In this document: piece by piece, positions 1-5,378 of the stretch
How the letters are laid out: each line of letters starts with the position of its first letter
Numbering within the stretch: the stretch's first letter is position 1
Assembly: GCA_021160205.1 (NCBI GenBank)
Contig: JAGHCZ010000107.1
Coordinates: forward strand, 1-5,378
Length of the DNA stretch: 5,378 nucleotides
Origin: Nitrososphaerota archaeon
GTDB taxonomy: Archaea; Thermoproteota; Nitrososphaeria_A; Caldarchaeales; Wolframiiraptoraceae
Direction of reading: 5' to 3'
The notes under the pieces: model-generated
What the model saw: only the letters and a program-made list of their open reading frames with translations
Told to the model about the DNA's origin: nothing
Databases searched by the model: none
Translations under genes and position numbers: made by a program

Positions 1-2899
1 GGTTTATGTATTCTTTGGCGATGCCTAATCCGACTTGGGAAACGGTCGTAGCATCCGTCCTATGATATGTTATTAAGCCCGCTTCGAAAAGCTCTTGAGC
101 GACCCGCATCGCATCCGCAGCGGATAATTTCAGATAGTTGAATGCGTCTCTGAGAAGAGTGTCGGTTGTGTAAGGCGGGAGGGGGTTAATCGTCCGCTCC
201 TCTTCTACTACTTGCTTTACCCTGACCTTCAGCTTCTTTTCGTCCCAGGCCTTTGCGATTTCGTCAAGGTTTTCAGGATCCAGGATGTCGATCGTTGGGC
301 CGTTTTTCAGCCTAATTCTCAGGAGACGTTTCTTCTTCTTTGCCTGTTCCGTCGCGTTCACGATCCAGCCTAAGACGGGGGTTTGAACTCTTCCAGCGGA
401 GAGCCATCTGCTCCCAAACTTATCCCAAAGCTTCATGCTGAGCTCGAATCCTATCCACCTATCCTGGATCCTTCTCAAAAGCTGGGCTTCAACTAAATTG
501 AAGTTTATCTCCCTCTTCTTTTGTAAGGCGTTTAGAAGCGCTCTCCTAGTGACTTCGTGGAACTCAAGTCTATAGATTCTCGGATTATATGGTTTAATTA
601 AGCACATCAGATCATACGCTATTTTCTCCCCTTCTGCGTCGGGATCCGTGGCGATATACACGTCGTTATATTCTAGAGCGAGCTTCCTAACGGCATCGAT
701 TATCTCCTCCTTGTCGTAGATCTCCTCCGAACCACATGAAGGACATTTGTTACCATCAGCCCATTGATCACCGCAGTTTAGGCACCTTTTGATTATCCCG
801 TATATCGGGACAAATCTGCCGTCTAATTTCTCTACGCCGTGTATTCCTCTTCCAATTATGAGGTCCGTGATGTGCCCCTGCGTCGCCGTAACTCCGACGA
901 TGACCCCTCCCATAGTTGCCTCATAGACCGTTAGATTTCCAATCCTTCTCCTGAAAGGCCTGCCGAAGAGATAGGATATGGTTCTCGCCTTAGTCGGAGA
1001 CTCGACGAGCATCAACGCCGCTCTAACTATATCTTTTGCCTTCAGCTCGGCTCGTCCCGAAATTATCTCCTTTATGATCTTCCGCTCATTATCTATTTGC
1101 TTGAAAACGAGCTTCGCGTTTTCAGGATCGTACGGGACGAATTCTATCTCCTCGAGCTGAGCCTTTAGCCTCGTGGTTAAGCCTCTAAAAGCTTTTTCGT
1201 CATCAACTAAAATTATGCTCGCGCCCTTAGCTACTCCGTATGGATATAGCCTGGAGGTCCTGCCAGAAGCCTGAATGTATCCCGTCGTGTCAGGTATTAT
1301 CAACGAGAAGCCTTCTTCAACGGGCTTAACGGTGATGTCGAGTTCGGATGCTATTTTCTCGACGAATTCGGGCGTCAAGACCTTGTTCAAGAACTTCTTG
1401 GCCGCCGTTATCACGTCTTGCGCATATTTTTCAAATCCCTCAAGCTGCTCTCCTTCAATACATGCTTTCTTTATCTTCTCGATAAGAGCCTTATTCATAG
1501 GAATTATCTTCATCAGCTTGGCTACGGCCGCCTCGGCTTCCGACCGCTCACGTCTGTCTAACGAGGGAAGTATGTTATTGATTAATACCAAGAGCTTCAT
1601 CGGATTATATTCATCTCTTTCGATGAAAATTTCCCTCCTGGGAACGCCTACGAACACCGCGTATCTAATTCTCGCCGGCAAGTCTATTCCCCGAGTAAGT
1701 GGACTTCTCGAAGCAGCTATTCCAACCATTACGTCGATTTCACCTTCAGAAAACCTCTGAAGAATGTCGGCCTCCATTTTCTCATACCAGTAAACTTTCA
1801 ATCCGGCCTTCTCCAGCGCTTCGGCTACTTTTGCCGCGAATGATTTTCCAAGAGCGTGAGGAGTGAATATCAGGCATCCTCCTCCATGTCTTTTGACCAG
1901 TTTTATCGTTTCCTCAAATAAATCTGCGCCATCTACTTCGAGGTACATGTCTTCTATATTTCTCACGAATTCCTGGAACCTTCCTATCTCAAAGCCCAAA
2001 AGCTCTTCAAAGATCATTAACCTCCTAGTTTTCTTTCCTTTCAAGGTCGCCCCAGATACTACGAGGACCCCTTTTCTCCGCCTCTTTTCCTGCTCTACTT
2101 TCTTACTGAGCTTTTCATATTCTTCCCTAGACGCTTTAGCGGACCTCTTCGAGAGCTTGATTCTAAGCTCTATTAACTTCAGGGCTGCATCTACCGCTTC
2201 GGGTCTCAGCCCGAGAAGCCCTATTGCTTTATCGATGTTTTTAGGGGATTTCAAAAATGAATCCACGTCATCGACGAAAACGTAATCGAAGGTCTTTCCA
2301 GCTAAGAGGTTGCCGTGATCTACGAGAAATCTATCGGTCGTTATCAATAAAGCCGCCTTATGCTCCTTTATTTTCTCCAACGCGTTTTTCTTCTCGCTTT
2401 TGGAGAGACCAGCATGATAGGTTATGATCTTGCCTATTTTCTTCAGCCCCACCCTTTCCGCGAAGCTCAAAGCTTTTTCGTATAGCTGTTGCGCGAGCAT
2501 GCTGCTCGGCACCATTACGTAACATTTCTTACCTTTCGAGAACAAGTAAAGCGCCATGATAAGGCCTAGAACGGTTTTACCTATTCCCGTCGGCGCGACT
2601 ATCGCGAAATTATTTCCAGATAATATTCTCTTCGCCCAGATCTCTTGAAGAGCCCACGGCTCGAATCCAAGAGCCTTCTTGAAGAAGCTCTTAAAATCCT
2701 CGTAAGCCAGATGCAGATCTAAAACGCTTTTCAGCTTCTTAAGCTTGCCAGAAGATTTGAGGGCTTCCGCGGCCTTGATCACGTTCTCTTCCGGCAGCTT
2801 GAGACATCTGGGACAGACTCCGATCTCAAGAAGCCTCGCATCCGTTATTTCCCCACCGCAGTTAGCGCACGCAAAGCTGTAAACCGCCCTGACTTCCAT
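1..2899 (-). CDS. rgy: Reverse gyrase (3'-truncated by window edge)
   Basis: ATP-dependent topoisomerase that positively supercoils DNA, fusing a helicase-like half to a type IA topoisomerase half. I read 966 codons with no stop or frameshift; the C-terminal end, perhaps 150-250 residues by family length, lies beyond the left edge. Visible in order: N-terminal zinc finger (Cys11, Cys14, Cys29, Cys32); Walker A APTGIGKT (102-109); DDVD (210-213), the family's form of the DEAD box; SGAT motif III (282-285); RGIDLP (403-408); TOPRIM start LVESPTKA with catalytic Glu633; second zinc finger (Cys706, Cys709, Cys719, Cys722); TOPRIM ATDPDAEGE with Asp752 and Asp754; and LITYHRTD with the probable DNA-linking Tyr945. 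No intein is seen. The ATG at 2899 is preferred because a TATA box sits 30 bases upstream. An in-frame ATG at 2920 would add seven residues but leaves only about 9 bases to that box. Divergent from the RAM-domain gene. Confidence 0.97.
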   Translation of the reverse strand, partial: MEVRAVYSFACANCGGEITDARLLEIGVCPRCLKLPEENVIKAAEALKSSGKLKKLKSVLDLHLAYEDFKSFFKKALGFEPWALQEIWAKRILSGNNFAIVAPTGIGKTVLGLIMALYLFSKGKKCYVMVPSSMLAQQLYEKALSFAERVGLKKIGKIITYHAGLSKSEKKNALEKIKEHKAALLITTDRFLVDHGNLLAGKTFDYVFVDDVDSFLKSPKNIDKAIGLLGLRPEAVDAALKLIELRIKLSKRSAKASREEYEKLSKKVEQEKRRRKGVLVVSGATLKGKKTRRLMIFEELLGFEIGRFQEFVRNIEDMYLEVDGADLFEETIKLVKRHGGGCLIFTPHALGKSFAAKVAEALEKAGLKVYWYEKMEADILQRFSEGEIDVMVGIAASRSPLTRGIDLPARIRYAVFVGVPRREIFIERDEYNPMKLLVLINNILPSLDRRERSEAEAAVAKLMKIIPMNKALIEKIKKACIEGEQLEGFEKYAQDVITAAKKFLNKVLTPEFVEKIASELDITVKPVEEGFSLIIPDTTGYIQASGRTSRLYPYGVAKGASIILVDDEKAFRGLTTRLKAQLEEIEFVPYDPENAKLVFKQIDNERKIIKEIISGRAELKAKDIVRAALMLVESPTKARTISYLFGRPFRRRIGNLTVYEATMGGVIVGVTATQGHITDLIIGRGIHGVEKLDGRFVPIYGIIKRCLNCGDQWADGNKCPSCGSEEIYDKEEIIDAVRKLALEYNDVYIATDPDAEGEKIAYDLMCLIKPYNPRIYRLEFHEVTRRALLNALQKKREINFNLVEAQLLRRIQDRWIGFELSMKLWDKFGSRWLSAGRVQTPVLGWIVNATEQAKKKKRLLRIRLKNGPTIDILDPENLDEIAKAWDEKKLKVRVKQVVEEERTINPLPPYTTDTLLRDAFNYLKLSAADAMRVAQELFEAGLITYHRTDATTVSQVGLGIAKEYIN

Positions 2900-2925
2900 T
2901 CCACATGGGCGCTTTGACATGAGCC

Positions 2926-2932
2926 TTATAAA
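2926..2932 (-). promoter_or_regulatory. TATA box of reverse gyrase
   Basis: Reading the minus strand, TTTATAA is centred at 2929, 30 bases before the ATG at 2899. That spacing fits transcription starting at or just before the start codon, giving a leaderless or nearly leaderless mRNA. No Shine-Dalgarno sequence at useful spacing is visible. The core TTATAA is palindromic, so it could also serve a plus-strand transcript starting near 2955. Confidence 0.65.
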
Positions 2933-2946
2933 CTATTTTGCAATTA

Positions 2947-3010
2947 GGCTCGGCGGTGTCGAGCGGGCTGCGCGCTCATGGCCGGTTAGGGACGCTGTCT
3001 AAGCCGCGCT
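2947..3010. other. GC-rich, foldable intergenic stretch
   Basis: This non-coding stretch between two divergent promoters is 46 of 64 bases G or C (about 72%), clearly richer than the genes beside it. It can form GCTCG/CGAGC (2948-2952 with 2960-2964, 7-nt loop). It can alternatively form GAGCG/CGCTC (2961-2965 with 2973-2977, 7-nt loop), which uses overlapping bases and so excludes the first. A third hairpin pairs 2984-2993 with 2997-3005, with small bulges and a 3-nt loop. GC-rich islands in hyperthermophile intergenic DNA often mark structured RNA genes. I found no tRNA T-arm signature or C/D boxes on either strand. An ACA at 3018-3020 could fit an H/ACA RNA tail, but no kink-turn is evident. 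The function is unknown; it may only be promoter-spacing DNA. Confidence 0.3.
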
Positions 3011-3022
3011 TCTAGCAACAGA

Positions 3023-3029
3023 TTTATAA
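3023..3029 (+). promoter_or_regulatory. TATA box of the RAM-domain gene
   Basis: TTTATAA is centred at 3026, 27 bases before the ATG at 3053, again fitting a leaderless transcript. No Shine-Dalgarno sequence precedes the ATG. It mirrors the reverse gyrase box across the divergent gap, with centres about 97 bases apart. Confidence 0.7.
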
Positions 3030-3052
3030 CGTGGATTTACAGAGCTACTAAC

Positions 3053-3322
3053 ATGCCCACCGCATTTGTTCTGATAAATACCGAAATAGGATGCGAGGAG
3101 GAAATCCTGAAGGAATTGAAGAACATACCGAACGTGAAGGAAGCCTACGCCGTTTACGGCGTCTACGACATCGTGGCGAGAGTTGAAGGAGAGACGATGG
3201 ACGAATTAAAAGAAGTAATCTCCTGGAGGATAGCGCCTTAGGTTTCCTCCCTGGGCGCCCTCAGACGGAGACTGGATAAGGTTAGAAGTACTTTGACTAT
3301 GCTGGTGATCTCGGAATCCTAG
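3053..3322 (+). CDS. Stand-alone Lrp/AsnC C-terminal (RAM) domain protein, split by a 33-nt intron
   Basis: Proposed coding sequence is 3053-3231 joined to 3265-3322, giving 78 residues. It is a lone RAM domain (regulation of amino acid metabolism), the ligand-binding and oligomerising half of Lrp/AsnC regulators, without a DNA-binding helix-turn-helix. Such proteins form rings and may bind amino acids or modulate full-length regulators; the ligand here is unknown. Exon 1 encodes the family pattern MPTAFVLINTEIG, then PNVKEAYAVYGVYDIVARVEG and a helix ending VISWRI. Exon 2 supplies RRLDKVRSTLTMLVISES, the expected last helix turn and beta strand. Unspliced, the frame reads Ala-Pro after Ile60 and stops at TAG 3239-3241, giving 62 residues without the final strand. 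Both exons lie in the same frame because the intron is a multiple of three. The spliced stop (TAG 3320-3322) overlaps the tiaS stop. The alternative is a gene broken by a 33-bp insertion, but the BHB fold argues against it. Confidence 0.88.
3219..3271 (+). other. BHB splicing motif (hBHBh' fold)
   Basis: Central 4-bp helix GAGG/CCUC: 3226-3229 pairs with 3259-3262. The 5' bulge AUA (3230-3232) lies on the loop side and the 3' bulge AGA (3263-3265) on the exon side, the same topology as tRNA introns at position 37/38. Cutting after the second base of each bulge gives the intron ends 3232 and 3264. Inner helix: GCGCCU 3233-3238 with GGGCGC 3253-3258 (five Watson-Crick pairs plus one G-U). Outer helix: G3225-C3266, then UCUCC 3219-3223 with GGAGA 3267-3271, with U3224 bulged out. 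The 3-4-3 geometry is canonical rather than relaxed, so most archaeal endonuclease types should accept it. Confidence 0.85.
3232..3264 (+). other. Archaeal bulge-helix-bulge (BHB) intron, 33 nt
   Basis: This interrupts codon 60 of the RAM gene (AT|A) and contains an in-frame TAG (3239-3241). Removing it joins SWRI to RRLDKV exactly as the family expects. Excision would be by the tRNA splicing endonuclease and exon joining by an RtcB-type ligase, both standard in Archaea though not encoded here. A one-base shift of both cuts (after 3232 and 3265, both A) gives the same mRNA. The internal hairpin pairs 3233-3238 with 3253-3258 around a 14-nt loop. Confidence 0.87.
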
Positions 3323-4575
3323 AGCTGTAATTCTAGGGGCTTCGCTAAGTGCCTGCGAGCTGAGGGTGGAACTTCGTAGAAGCCTGTTTTGATGACGCGT
3401 GGAACTTCGATTAACTCGGCGGAATCCTCTCCGACCCTTAATTTGCACCTTCTACACCTGTAGCCTTTTTCATATCCTAAGCTTTTCATCCTCTTCCCGC
3501 AGAGGGGACATGTGGGAGGTTTTTTAACAACTTTCTTGGCGAGCTTCTTGATCCGAACTTTTTCGAGGTTTAAAGTAAGGCCCTGCGGCTTCAGCTTCAC
3601 CGCGCCGTAGACCGTTACTTCATCTCCGGGAATAAGCCGCAAGACTACGTCCCTGAAGCTCTTTGTCGGCTCATAAGCCGCGCAAGTTATTTCTCCGGTT
3701 CCATCTTTAAGCTTGAAAAACACGTGGCCTCCGATATCCCTCCTCGGAGCTTGGGAAACAACGCCGTCCACCGTCGCGTTAGCTCCGTGCTTAAGGTCGC
3801 AGATCTTGTACTCCTGATAATGAACATCAGTCGCTTGATTCGTCTCGAATATCGTGATGAACTCGATGGGTTCATTGATTTTCAACATCTTGAAAGCATT
3901 CATCAAAATATTTGGATCAATTCCCCTGATTCCCAGCAGGACCGGGCACGGAGTATGAGGAGTGATTCTAACCTCATCTGATTCGTAGTCAATATTATCG
4001 AAAGTATAGGGCCTAGTTGCTTTGTCCATGTCGTAGACAGATTTGGGATCCACCTTCCTCACGGTTCCCCAGTATTCCTTCGTTCTATGGGCAATTAGCT
4101 CGTAAGTCTTTCCGGAGCTTAGATCAGCTCCGATCGCGGCGAGGGCGCCCACGACCCCTTTTCCATCGCCGTAATGAACTAATTCGGCCCCTATTTCTTC
4201 CGCGAGCTTAAACGCGTCTTCTATGGGAATTATTTCATGTACAGCCCTCGAGTAAAAGTTTCTCAATCTCGAGTCTGGTTCTCCTCGAAGAAACGCTACC
4301 CCGGTTTCAGCGCCCTCACTTAGCTCGGAATATTCTTCAACGACATCAATTACAACTTTCTTAACGGGGTCTAGATCGCCGGTTTCGATTTTAACCGCGA
4401 TCGCCGCATTTCCGCGGGTTTTATATGGGCAATTAGGATTCAACCTGATGAGCCTGGGGAAGCCTATGACTTTTGCGCCGAGATCCTTCAGCCTCCTAAT
4501 TATGACTGCCGCTACGTAAGTCGTGCATCCGCCTTTCTTCGAATCCGTGTCGTCGACGCCGATCCAGAGGATCAT
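3319..4575 (-). CDS. tiaS: tRNA(Ile2) 2-agmatinylcytidine synthetase TiaS
   Basis: Uses ATP and agmatine to convert C34 of the tRNA-Ile2 CAU anticodon to agmatidine, so the tRNA reads AUA as isoleucine rather than AUG. This is the archaeal counterpart of bacterial TilS. At 418 residues it has family-typical length. The N-terminal kinase-like domain opens with IGVDDTDSKKGGCTTY (5-20), followed by TRGNAAIA (53-60), GKGVVGALAAIGA (138-150) and TYELIAHR (157-164). A middle part carries GIRG (215-218) and FETNQATDVHY (243-253). An OB fold spans about 265-345, and a zinc ribbon has Cys356, Cys359, Cys374 and Cys377, all of which help bind the tRNA. The ATG at 4575 has its own TATA box 28 bases upstream and no Shine-Dalgarno, so it is probably leaderless and transcribed separately from the B3/B4 gene 35 bases before it. 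Its TAG shares CTAG with the spliced stop of the convergent RAM gene. Confidence 0.96.
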   Translation of the reverse strand: MILWIGVDDTDSKKGGCTTYVAAVIIRRLKDLGAKVIGFPRLIRLNPNCPYKTRGNAAIAVKIETGDLDPVKKVVIDVVEEYSELSEGAETGVAFLRGEPDSRLRNFYSRAVHEIIPIEDAFKLAEEIGAELVHYGDGKGVVGALAAIGADLSSGKTYELIAHRTKEYWGTVRKVDPKSVYDMDKATRPYTFDNIDYESDEVRITPHTPCPVLLGIRGIDPNILMNAFKMLKINEPIEFITIFETNQATDVHYQEYKICDLKHGANATVDGVVSQAPRRDIGGHVFFKLKDGTGEITCAAYEPTKSFRDVVLRLIPGDEVTVYGAVKLKPQGLTLNLEKVRIKKLAKKVVKKPPTCPLCGKRMKSLGYEKGYRCRRCKLRVGEDSAELIEVPRVIKTGFYEVPPSARRHLAKPLELQL

Positions 4576-4599
4576 CGCTCATAGAGAGAACGCAGCTTC

Positions 4600-4606
4600 A
4601 TATAAA
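4600..4606 (-). promoter_or_regulatory. TATA box of tiaS
   Basis: On the minus strand TTTATAT is centred at 4603, 28 bases before the tiaS ATG at 4575. It lies within the 35-base gap just after the stop of the upstream B3/B4 gene. tiaS therefore probably has its own promoter even if some read-through also occurs. Confidence 0.7.
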
Positions 4607-4610
4607 CCGA

Positions 4611-5270
4611 TCAGGCTCTTTCTCCGCCGCAGAACTTGGTTATGTAATGGATCGCTAGGTTTTCAGCTTCCTTTAGTTTTTCAGAGGTTATTCCGGGGAC
4701 CCCGCACGTCATTAAGTAAACGTTTTCAGTGTCGAAGGTCACCTTACTATAATCCGCGTCTCGATAAGGATATATAGCTATGAGCCTCTCGGAATCGGAT
4801 ACCACTATTTCGCCGCCTCTTAGGATCTTGGGCTTATTCATCCCTATTCCGAGAAATTCTTCGCCTTCTTTTGCAAACCTCATGAGCATGTTTCCCTCGA
4901 TTTTTTCCGCGTCAAACGCGGCCAACGCTATGCGAGACTCCGCCGAGGCCAGGTTATAAGCGTCCACCAAAGTGTTTATGGTGGGCAGATCTCTACCGCT
5001 CAAAATCCTCCGTATTAGAGCTTCAGCGGCAGGCCTGATCTTCGTGGGATCTATCCCAATACTCCAGAAGAAGTCCCTGTAAGCTCTTATTATCGGATCG
5101 CTCCTAAGATCGGGCAGATTTAGCTCGTTCCTAATTTTTTGATAAATCTTCTTTTTGAAGTCTTCTAGCTCTTTGGATCTGCGATCAACCTTAACTCCCC
5201 TAACCTCGGCGACAAATACCTTGAGATCCGGAAAACGCTTCTTTACCTCATCATCCAAGAATATTTTCAC
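4611..5270 (-). CDS. Free-standing B3/B4-domain protein (PheRS beta editing-domain-like)
   Basis: A 219-residue protein of the group annotated as DNA/RNA-binding domain of phenylalanyl-tRNA-synthetase-like proteins (COG3382 type). In bacterial-type PheRS beta the B3/B4 domain hydrolyses mischarged Tyr-tRNA-Phe. Free-standing copies are suspected tRNA-quality factors, but the substrate here is unknown. Recognisable stretches are a charged N-terminal region (1-50), then FFWSIGIDPTKIRPAAEALIRR (68-88), GRDLPTINTLVDAYNLAS (92-109), AAFDAEKI (117-124), and a C-terminal VYLMTCGVPGITSEKL (184-199). There is no signal peptide or membrane segment, so it should be cytoplasmic. Start choice: GTG at 5270 follows GGAGGTG (5280-5286) by 9 bases and gives MKIFLDDEVKKRFPDL. 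The in-frame GTG at 5282 lies inside that Shine-Dalgarno sequence and is unlikely. Translation initiation by Shine-Dalgarno, unlike the other three genes, suggests it is a downstream cistron of an operon continuing to the right. Confidence 0.88.
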   Translation of the reverse strand: MKIFLDDEVKKRFPDLKVFVAEVRGVKVDRRSKELEDFKKKIYQKIRNELNLPDLRSDPIIRAYRDFFWSIGIDPTKIRPAAEALIRRILSGRDLPTINTLVDAYNLASAESRIALAAFDAEKIEGNMLMRFAKEGEEFLGIGMNKPKILRGGEIVVSDSERLIAIYPYRDADYSKVTFDTENVYLMTCGVPGITSEKLKEAENLAIHYITKFCGGERA

Positions 5271-5279
5271 ACCGCAACC

Positions 5280-5286
5280 CACCTCC
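5280..5286 (-). promoter_or_regulatory. Shine-Dalgarno sequence of the B3/B4 gene
   Basis: Minus-strand GGAGGTG complements the 3' end of archaeal 16S rRNA and lies 9 bases before the GTG at 5270. It overlaps the alternative GTG at 5282, which decides the start downstream. It also directly abuts the stop codon (5286-5288) of the presumed upstream gene, suggesting coupled translation. Confidence 0.7.
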
Positions 5287-5378
5287 TAACCTCTCGCATA
5301 TTTACTCTTAATTTTTTCCAAATCCAAAACCTTGAGAATCTTGCTGAAAGACGAAGCCCAATAAAATAATTGGAAAGA
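5286..5378 (-). CDS. C-terminal tail of an upstream gene (partial, unidentified)
   Basis: The 30 codons from the right window edge to a TAG at 5286-5288 encode a helix-like, charged tail ending KILKVLDLEKIKSKYARG. I do not recognise the protein. The two other minus-strand frames are also open for much of this stretch, but one gives an implausible Arg/Trp/aromatic-rich peptide and the other a Gly/Phe/Gln-rich one. The chosen frame has normal composition, and its stop touches the Shine-Dalgarno sequence of the next gene, as in a compact operon. The segment is short, so the call is tentative. A weak TATA-like TAAATAT near 5300 means the B3/B4 gene could instead have its own promoter. Confidence 0.5.
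   Translation of the reverse strand, partial: SFQLFYWASSFSKILKVLDLEKIKSKYARG

Noticed and set aside
978..2285. Several plus-strand open frames of 60-161 codons
   Set aside because: They are antisense to the reverse gyrase coding frame, are rich in Ser/Leu/Phe and match no family; the minus strand carries all catalytic motifs without interruption.
2899..2920. Upstream in-frame ATG at 2920 as the reverse gyrase start
   Set aside because: It would lie only about 9 bases from the TATA box centre, upstream of the predicted transcription start.
2947..3020. tRNA gene in the divergent gap
   Set aside because: Neither strand shows a GGTTCGA-type T-arm, and no 7-bp acceptor stem closes the stretch.
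3233..3258. GC-rich hairpin after the TAG at 3239, resembling an intrinsic terminator of a 62-residue gene
   Set aside because: It overlaps the stop codon and has no T-run after it. The same pairing is explained as the inner helix of the BHB intron, and the coding frame resumes immediately downstream.
3053..3322. RAM gene as a pseudogene broken by frameshift or insertion
   Set aside because: Exon 2 is in the same frame and intact to the expected end. The extra 33 nt has exact splice-motif geometry, which a random insertion would not supply.
3520..3525. T6 run on the plus strand as a terminator for the RAM transcript
   Set aside because: It is the complement of lysine codons inside tiaS and lies about 200 bases past the stop; it cannot be told apart from coding sequence without RNA data.
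5358..5373. Perfect inverted repeat CCAAT-AAAATA-ATTGG, a possible operator or promoter element
   Set aside because: Only 5-bp arms with an AT-rich spacer, at the window edge and probably inside coding sequence; expected often by chance.

Overview
The window looks like chromosome from a hyperthermophilic archaeon. It carries reverse gyrase, the hallmark gene of hyperthermophiles, and TiaS, which is found only in Archaea. Three genes have a TTTATA-type TATA box centred 27-30 bases before the start codon, the pattern of leaderless archaeal transcripts. Lineage cannot be fixed from the sequence; a TACK-type archaeon is a guess.

Layout. Positions 1-2899 (minus) hold the first 966 codons of reverse gyrase, cut off by the left window edge. 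A 153-base divergent gap (2900-3052) holds two opposed TATA boxes around a very GC-rich, foldable stretch. Positions 3053-3322 (plus) hold a small stand-alone Lrp/AsnC C-terminal (RAM) domain gene. Positions 3319-4575 (minus) hold tiaS. Positions 4611-5270 (minus) hold a free-standing B3/B4-domain protein. The last 93 bases (minus) probably carry the tail of one more gene.

Main discovery candidate: the RAM gene appears to contain a 33-nt archaeal intron of the bulge-helix-bulge (BHB) type. Read straight through, the gene stops at a TAG after 62 codons and lacks the last part of the domain. The missing C-terminus (RRLDKVRSTLTM...) lies just downstream. The RNA between folds into a canonical 3-nt bulge / 4-bp helix / 3-nt bulge motif. 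Cutting each bulge at the usual place removes exactly 3232-3264 and joins AT|A into an Ile codon, restoring a 78-residue protein. Its stop then shares a CTAG with the stop of convergent tiaS. If real, this is tRNA-type splicing of an mRNA for a small regulator-like protein. The precedent I know for BHB introns in archaeal protein genes is cbf5; I know of none in this family.

Functionally, the two complete minus-strand genes both concern tRNA. TiaS modifies the anticodon of tRNA-Ile2. The B3/B4 protein resembles the editing domain of phenylalanyl-tRNA synthetase. Reverse gyrase introduces positive supercoils into DNA. The RAM protein probably binds a small molecule or oligomerises.
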